From: Drosophila pseudoobscura
Lineage: Eukaryota > Arthropoda > Insecta > Diptera > Drosophilidae
Assembly: GCF_009870125.1 (NCBI RefSeq)
Contig: NC_046681.1
Coordinates: 8,507,001-8,571,000, forward strand
Length of the DNA: 64,000 nucleotides
Direction: 5' to 3'
Part shown: positions 58,231 to 64,000 of the stretch, piece by piece
Position numbering within the stretch: the stretch's first letter is position 1
Layout: every line of letters starts with the position of its first letter
Position numbers and translations under genes: made by a program
Notes under the pieces: generated by a model
Told to the model about the DNA's origin: nothing
Seen by the model: the letters and a program-made list of their open reading frames with translations, nothing else
Databases searched by the model: none

Positions 58231-61200
58231 AATCGGATCATTATTAAAGCTAGAAGAAGCACAAAATGCCCCCTGTCCCTTGGCTATTTGAACACCTGGC
58301 CTTCGAGCATATGTTAGCGGGTATCATAGTGTCGCTACCTGTTTGCCGCGACTTCAAACGCCAGGAATGGTTCGGTTCTTTGTTGTTGTTGCTTTTGTGT
58401 GTGTACATTCGGCTAACCAGTTTCATTTTGGCATGTTTATTTAATGACATTTTCATTACATTAATAAATGTCAAATATTTAAATTTTGGCTCACCCAAAA
58501 GAGAGCCCACAAAGAGAACAAGCAGACAGGACGCGAGCGGAGACAACGCAAACAAAAGGCAAAGTAAAGTAAAGTCCACAGTGGGACAAAGGTAGTTGGT
58601 AAAAAATACTGTAGCCATTGTGGCAGGGAAAACAGGGAAAAACTCTCTTTAGGGCTAGCTCATGTTACCATATCACGAAATCACGATAATTGTATAGTGC
58701 CATCCAAGGGTTTCCTTTTCCAAAAAAAGCTCTCACAATTCTCTGGGATGTGTGGGAGTTATTCCGCGCCACACTTGAGGTGTTAAGTTTTTGTCTATCT
58801 AACAGATGTTAATTAACAAAAACCTATGCTAACTATGGATTAAAATATAAAGAATAGAATACCGGGTGCGTGGGTGAGGTGCCGGAATTCACTACCAGTT
58901 CGGTGCATTCAATCAAAAGATAGAAGATAGAGAAGAAGACATCTGTTTTGGGAACCGTCAGATAGTGAAGGTGAATCTGAAACCGATAAAGAGATGATAC
59001 ATCACAAGATTAGAATAGTAAAAAGAATGCCCCCTAATTGTTTAATATTAAAAGCAATAATTTCAATGGTTTTTTAAAATCAGGTTTTAATTTTAAGAGA
59101 TATCAAGGGGATGGGTCATAGGCAATATATATTATGAACCCCTGTGCTATTATGTACTATCTGTGGTATGTTAGAAGATTACGAAGAGCAAAATCTTGCC
59201 TGCCACAAGACGTTTTTCCTCTTTTAACAAAGAATTGTAGAATCCTTGATCTCATTCCTATATTACACAGTGGAAAAAACCTTCCATAAATTCTGCACTT
59301 GAGGAGAAATAACAATTTCCATTCTGTTCAACTGTTCCATATCTTGTGACGGACATTTACTGGCGATGCAATAAATCACAACCATTAAACCCCCGCCAAG
59401 CACCTTCTCTAAGTGTATCTGAATCTCGAGAGGATTACGTTTTAACTCCTTGAACTGCTGGATGCTAAACCATAATTCAAAGTTGTTTTTGTTTGGAGAG
59501 ATCAGAGATTTTTCAATGACTTGTTGTTGTTGTTGTTGCTATTGCATTTGGCAACAAAAATACATTACGACTATGCAAGAGATTGTCTTTGGGAATATCT
59601 ATCTGCATTTTGCATTGAAACTGAGAGATGATTTGTACCGGGGAGAGATGTGGGGTGGAGGGGGGAGCCGCTTTCTTGTTTTGCGGCGTCTTTTCTGTGC
59701 CGCCTCTCTCTCTGTCTCTCTTTTGCGAGAAAACATTATTTTTATTAAGACAATAAACATGAAATGTAATTTCCCTTTCAATGTCGACGTTGCATGGCGT
59801 TGGCGCTTGAGTTCTCTGTTTTGGGGAGGTGTGGGGTGTGTTGGGGCAACGTTCAGGTTGGATTGTATTCCTGCGAGGGGGGAACGGAGGATGGACAGAG
59901 AGAAAGGCGTCGTCATATTGAATGAAAGAAAGGCTGCTGCCGCTGCTGCCAGTTTTCATTTTTCTGTAGCGTGGGCGGAGCGGGGAGGGGCCGCGGCATT
60001 GGCTTCCTTCCCCTTCGTCCTCTCCCGTCCTGATTGCACATTGTCTGGGGCCATTGCGATTGCAGCAGCACCAGCAGAAGCACCAGCAGCAGCACAACTC
60101 TCTTGTCTTTTTTGTCTCTCTCTCTCTCTCGCTCTCGCCATCGCCCTTTTAATGCCTGCGGCACATTTTGTACTGTTATCCTCCTCTCCTCTCCTCCACT
60201 TCTCTTCTCTGGTTATTCTTGTTCTTCTTCAATATAGAGGTTGCCTTGTGTTTCCGGTACGTACCAGATAATGGTTGTTTTTAAACAGGGCCAAACACCT
60301 GGGGTCAAAATGTTAGCATTTATGTATATATTTATGTTTTAGTTTTATATGTATTACAAAATTTAACAGTGATATAGGGCTAGAAAATGGGCTAGCGTCC
60401 TTTCTTTTTTTTTTATATATTATAATATAGTATATTTATAACTCTGATAATTATCGATTATAATCATTCCCTATTGGTCCAGTAATATTAAATAAATGAT
60501 CCTAGGCTGAAAATTTCTTCATAAAAGTTGAATTTTACTGCGTCAACAAATTTGTGAATTTTAGGGATTAAACACGTTTCAGGCCAAGATTTATTTTCAC
60601 TCAAAATCATTCTGGTTTATTAGGAATTTTCGTTTTAATATTCCAATCTTTCGTTTTGATTTATAGATATATTTTGTGTGTGTGTGTGCTTGGACATAAA
60701 TCTGTACACAATTCGTTAAGCAAAACTGGTTTTGCCATTCATTGAGTTCGAATTGCAAATGCCCAATTCAAAAATGCACTAAAATGTGACCTACAGACTG
60801 TTTTAATCACCAAACGGCACTAAAGTCTATGGTAGACTCATAAAATAGCCATTAAACACAACAGTGTTAAACATTAAACATGTGCAGTGTAGATTAAAGG
60901 CAATTATTTGCGGCTATATTTGGTCTGGGTCAAGTTTTGAGTTTAGACAATTTGTGTCTGTAATTTTTGTATTTGTATATATTATAGAGCTTTGTAAGTC
61001 CTATTCTATTGCCCGCCACTGTAACAAGTCTGTGCATATGCGTTTGTGCGCCTTTTACTGCCGTTGCATTTCCATTCCCGTGCCCATTCCCATTCCCATT
61101 CCCTTCCATGCTAATTTACTGTAATCGGAATGAGTGGGAGTGGGAAAGGACCAGCAGGAAGGAGACAGCAAGAAGACAGCAAAAGCAAGAAGAATACAAA

Positions 61201-61636
61201 GAAAAAGATGGTACCGTACCGCATTTCAAAGCAAAAACAAAGTCGTATTTTAACGCTTTTATCTACTAGAATATATCCCCCCGCATCTCCGCATCCCAGC
61301 ATCCCCTCTCCACCTCTGGCTGTGCTCTAGCATTGCTCTTTTATTAGCGAGCACCTGATAAAAGCCACCATCGAGAGAGTTCACACATTCTAAAGACCTT
61401 TTCATAAAGATATGTATGTATGTACATGCGAGTAGATCTGTACGGTTGTCTGTTTATAGGTTCTTTTGAATATTTGCTCTGCCTTTGTTATACTGCAAGA
61501 GCATTAAATTTAAAAATAAATATAAATAAATGTGCTGGTGTTGTTTTTTTTTTTGTTTAAAGAACAATACAAATATACACACTCGTACATACATATATAG
61601 ACATATGTGTGTATGTATTTTCATTGCTCTTATTGT

Positions 61637-61722
61637 CACACTCTCTCGCACTCTTTTCTTGGCGGACACACTCTCTCGCACTCTCTTCTTTGCGGACACA
61701 CTCGCACTCTTTTCTTGGCGGA
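61637..61722. repeat. 30-bp minisatellite, about three copies
   Basis: Units start CACACTCTCTCGCACTCT and end GGCGGA or TGCGGA, at 61637-61666, 61667-61696 and 61697-61722 (the last shortened by 4 bp). A further partial copy, ATTGCGGACACTCTCTTG, follows at about 61741-61758. Confidence 0.85.
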
Positions 61723-61871
61723 CAAAGAAGAGAGCGCTTCATTGCGGACACTCTCTTGTCCTATCGGCACTTGTCTTGGGCTTCATCTCTCACTGTCTCT
61801 CTCTCTCTCTCCCTCCCTCTCTCTGTCTGTGTGTGTCACCTACGAGTTTGAAATGTCAGGTTTTATCTTTT

Positions 61872-61945
61872 GTACCCTTAGCAGGGGGTATTACTATTTT
61901 GGAACATCCAAAATGAGGTATCCAAGGTATAGCCAGGGGATATAT
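61872..61945. repeat. INE-1-like relic
   Basis: TTGTACCCTTAGCAGGGGGT followed by ATTACTATTTTGG parallels the well-known INE-1 head (TATACCCTTGCAGAGGGTAT, then TTTTGG). Only the first part is recognisable, so it is a short relic. Confidence 0.5.
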
Positions 61946-64000
61946 CTGTCTACTGATCTTTAGCTTTGCTTTTTTTTTTTATATGTATTTTTTATTGCGT
62001 TTTGCACTTGGACAGATCTGCCTGTGGCCCACTGTGCAGTCAATGGCATTTATAAGTATCTGTATATATTTGTATTTTTTTTTATGTCTGACTGTCTGCC
62101 AGAAAAAAGCACTCCCACAGTTTTTGTTGTGTGTTTGGCTTTTCATCGACAGCAAACGGCAGCAACAAAAAGCCATGCCAAAAAAAAGTCGCCAACGTCA
62201 CCAAGAAAATGCCAGCCTGTGTGCTTGTCCCTCCCCCCTACCCCCCATCCCCACCGCCCCACTGCGCACCTCTGTCCAACCCTTTGCTGGCCTGGCCCAA
62301 TCAATCAGCAGACCAGACCAGACCCCATGCGGCCCGCGGCCCCTGGCCAGACCAGAGACCCCGGAATTTTCCCTCCGTTTTCCATTTCTTGGTTCGTTTT
62401 GGCTCAAAATATTTTCATTCTGACTGACTGGCTGTCTGTCTGGGAATTTTTCAATTGTGACCGCAAAGAGGACGCAAAATTGAGGAAAATTTACGGACAA
62501 AGGAAATGCAGGTGCGATACGATGAATGCGAACTCCTGGGCAGACTTGAACTCCGTAATTTGCATCCATGGAACACGAATCAATTTCACCCCCCACTGCA
62601 CTGGAGGTCAGAGACCATTTTGGGCATAGGGTAGTGTTTAAATTATGAAGATCTTCCACTGATTATCTCTAATGTCCCTATTATCATGAAACAACTTTTT
62701 TGAACGTTTTCATTCAATATTTATAATATTCTTATAGTTTTTCTTTATTTAATTATTCTTTTAAATACCTTTCATTCAGTTTTCTTTCTTTGATATATTG
62801 TAATATCATTATTTTCTTTTATTCTTATATTGCTTTCTTTGTGCGCGTTCTTTGTACCTGCCTTTGTTTTACGATTTAATATCGGAATTATTGTGCAAAT
62901 AAACAGCATTATTGATAAGTCAAGGGCCTGGACGGGGCTGCCTTATCGCTTTGCTTTTTGTTTGCCTTCGATTCGGTTTGTTCTGTGGGCTCCGAACAAC
63001 AATTAAATAATTGCTCTTTGGTTTCAAAGTTCAAAAGTACAGATACAGTGTGCAAGCACAGTGATGACTCAATGTGGAGAACCGCTGCAAGCGAAATGCG
63101 TTAATTTTCGAAAACAATTGAGCACTAATCAATTATCAATTAAATGGCGGCGAGCGGCCACATGGGTAGCATTTACTGTAAAAATGTGTATTTTTTTACA
63201 AGCACAATAAATACATAAATAAATAAATTGGCAACAGACACAGGCACGCACGAGTTTTCCTTTTTCTTTGCATCAATTTGCGTTTCGTTTCCAATTGTGC
63301 CAAAGCCAATAATAATTGACATAAATGGCGCGGACAGAGGGCGGCGAATGGGGGATCCATCCCACAGAAGGGGGGGCAGAAATGAAAGCAAGGCACAGCC
63401 ACATAAATGGAGAAATATTCAACGAAAACGCTGACACAACCCCACAAATTTATTGATCAATTCTGATGGCTTCTCTGACGTACACAGAACAATGATCGGT
63501 CAAGCAAACAGCGGCTGATAAACTGTAGACAATACAGTGGTCGCTCGAAAAGAGGGAATACACAGAAATTCTTTATTCCTTATTCCTCAATGAAATTCGC
63601 TTGTTTTTGCGAGTTCTTTGAGTTTTTATCACTCTCTGTGTTCATTCTTGAAAGCAGTTTAAACATTTAACATTTATCTGTGGCTAGCTTTTTATACTCG
63701 TTCTTGATTGGAAAAAGGTTGAACTGTTTTTCATCGTTGAACGTTAAACTCTCTTGGTCGTGCTCTCATCTACTTGAAAGCTGTTGTATTGGTTGGAGCA
63801 TTGTAAATTTACGATCCGCTTAACAGCCTGATTCATTCCATTCCTTTGTACGAGCGTCATTCAAGGTAACCGCTTGAGGGGCATTTTGCCACTCACTTGA
63901 AATGCAACAGCTCTGCATGCTGTCTCGCTCACTTCCTAACACAAATCCCCAATTAGCTCTCTGGAGGACATGTCTCCTTGAGACACATAATACGGGTGGC

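Larger units (their letters stand above)
55103..64000 (+). other. First coding intron of Bsg (continues past window end)
   Basis: No Ig-like or other coding exon was recognised. The open frames here (for example 59450-60271, 61530-61916, 61983-62423) are low-complexity by-products of CT-, GT- and T-rich sequence. The interval holds an AC tract (about 55362-55382), a 24-bp palindrome (56644-56667), a decayed DINE-1-like fragment (about 58065-58230), an INE-1-like fragment (about 61872-61945), a CCCATT tract (about 61081-61105) and a 30-bp minisatellite (61637-61722). Confidence 0.55.

Noticed and set aside
59450..60271. 273-codon open frame in the Bsg intron
   Set aside because: Composition is dominated by CT, GT and TTG tracts, giving Cys runs and Ala runs. 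It overlaps an equally long frame on the other strand and shows no domain.
61983..62629. Overlapping open frames of 146 and 201 codons near the window end
   Set aside because: They overlap one another in different frames, begin in T-rich sequence, have no domain, and lie in the Bsg intron.

Overview
The window is nuclear DNA of a fruit fly (genus Drosophila), but not D. melanogaster itself. Evidence: five recognisable Drosophila genes with short introns (about 57-134 nt), typical GT-AG junctions, fly core-promoter motifs (Motif 1 CGGTCACACT, Motif 6 GGTATATTT, DRE TATCGATA), and relics of DINE-1/INE-1-like elements. From memory the orthologues lie near cytological region 28E on 2L of D. melanogaster (Muller element B). 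The repeat content suggests an obscura-group-like species, but that is only an inference.

Layout. 1-1405: AT-rich, with a possible 3' end of a minus-strand gene. 1406-3810: left copy of a complex repeat. 3791-12959: promoter and complete coding region of Megf8 (+), followed by a long 3' UTR. 15192-15792: a MITE-like element with perfect 17-bp inverted termini. 16557-34138: complete coding region of poe, the UBR4-type giant ubiquitin ligase (-, 13 coding exons, 5381 aa by my splicing). 34139-34709: poe/Trf divergent intergenic region. 34710-35506: Trf (+, 2 exons). 37978-43624: Mcr (-, 6 coding exons). 45.6-46.0 kb: weak small ORFs and an unassigned Motif 1/6 promoter. 46030-49150: right, inverted copy of the complex repeat. 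49.2-55.0 kb: non-coding, UTR-like DNA. 55030-55102: the signal-peptide exon of Bsg (basigin, +). Its first coding intron runs past the window end, so the rest of the gene is not here.

The genes do not form one pathway. Megf8, Mcr and Bsg are cell-surface or secreted proteins, poe is a cytoplasmic ubiquitin ligase and Trf is a TBP-family basal transcription factor.

The most unusual structure is a pair of near-identical repeats of 2.4 and about 3.1 kb in inverted orientation around a 42-kb block holding Megf8, poe, Trf and Mcr. The inner end of each copy runs into a Motif 6/Motif 1 core-promoter module. The poe promoter has a related module and an adjoining stretch that resembles the repeat. 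This suggests a repeat family that carries, or inserts next to, this class of promoter. No rRNA, tRNA or CRISPR was seen.
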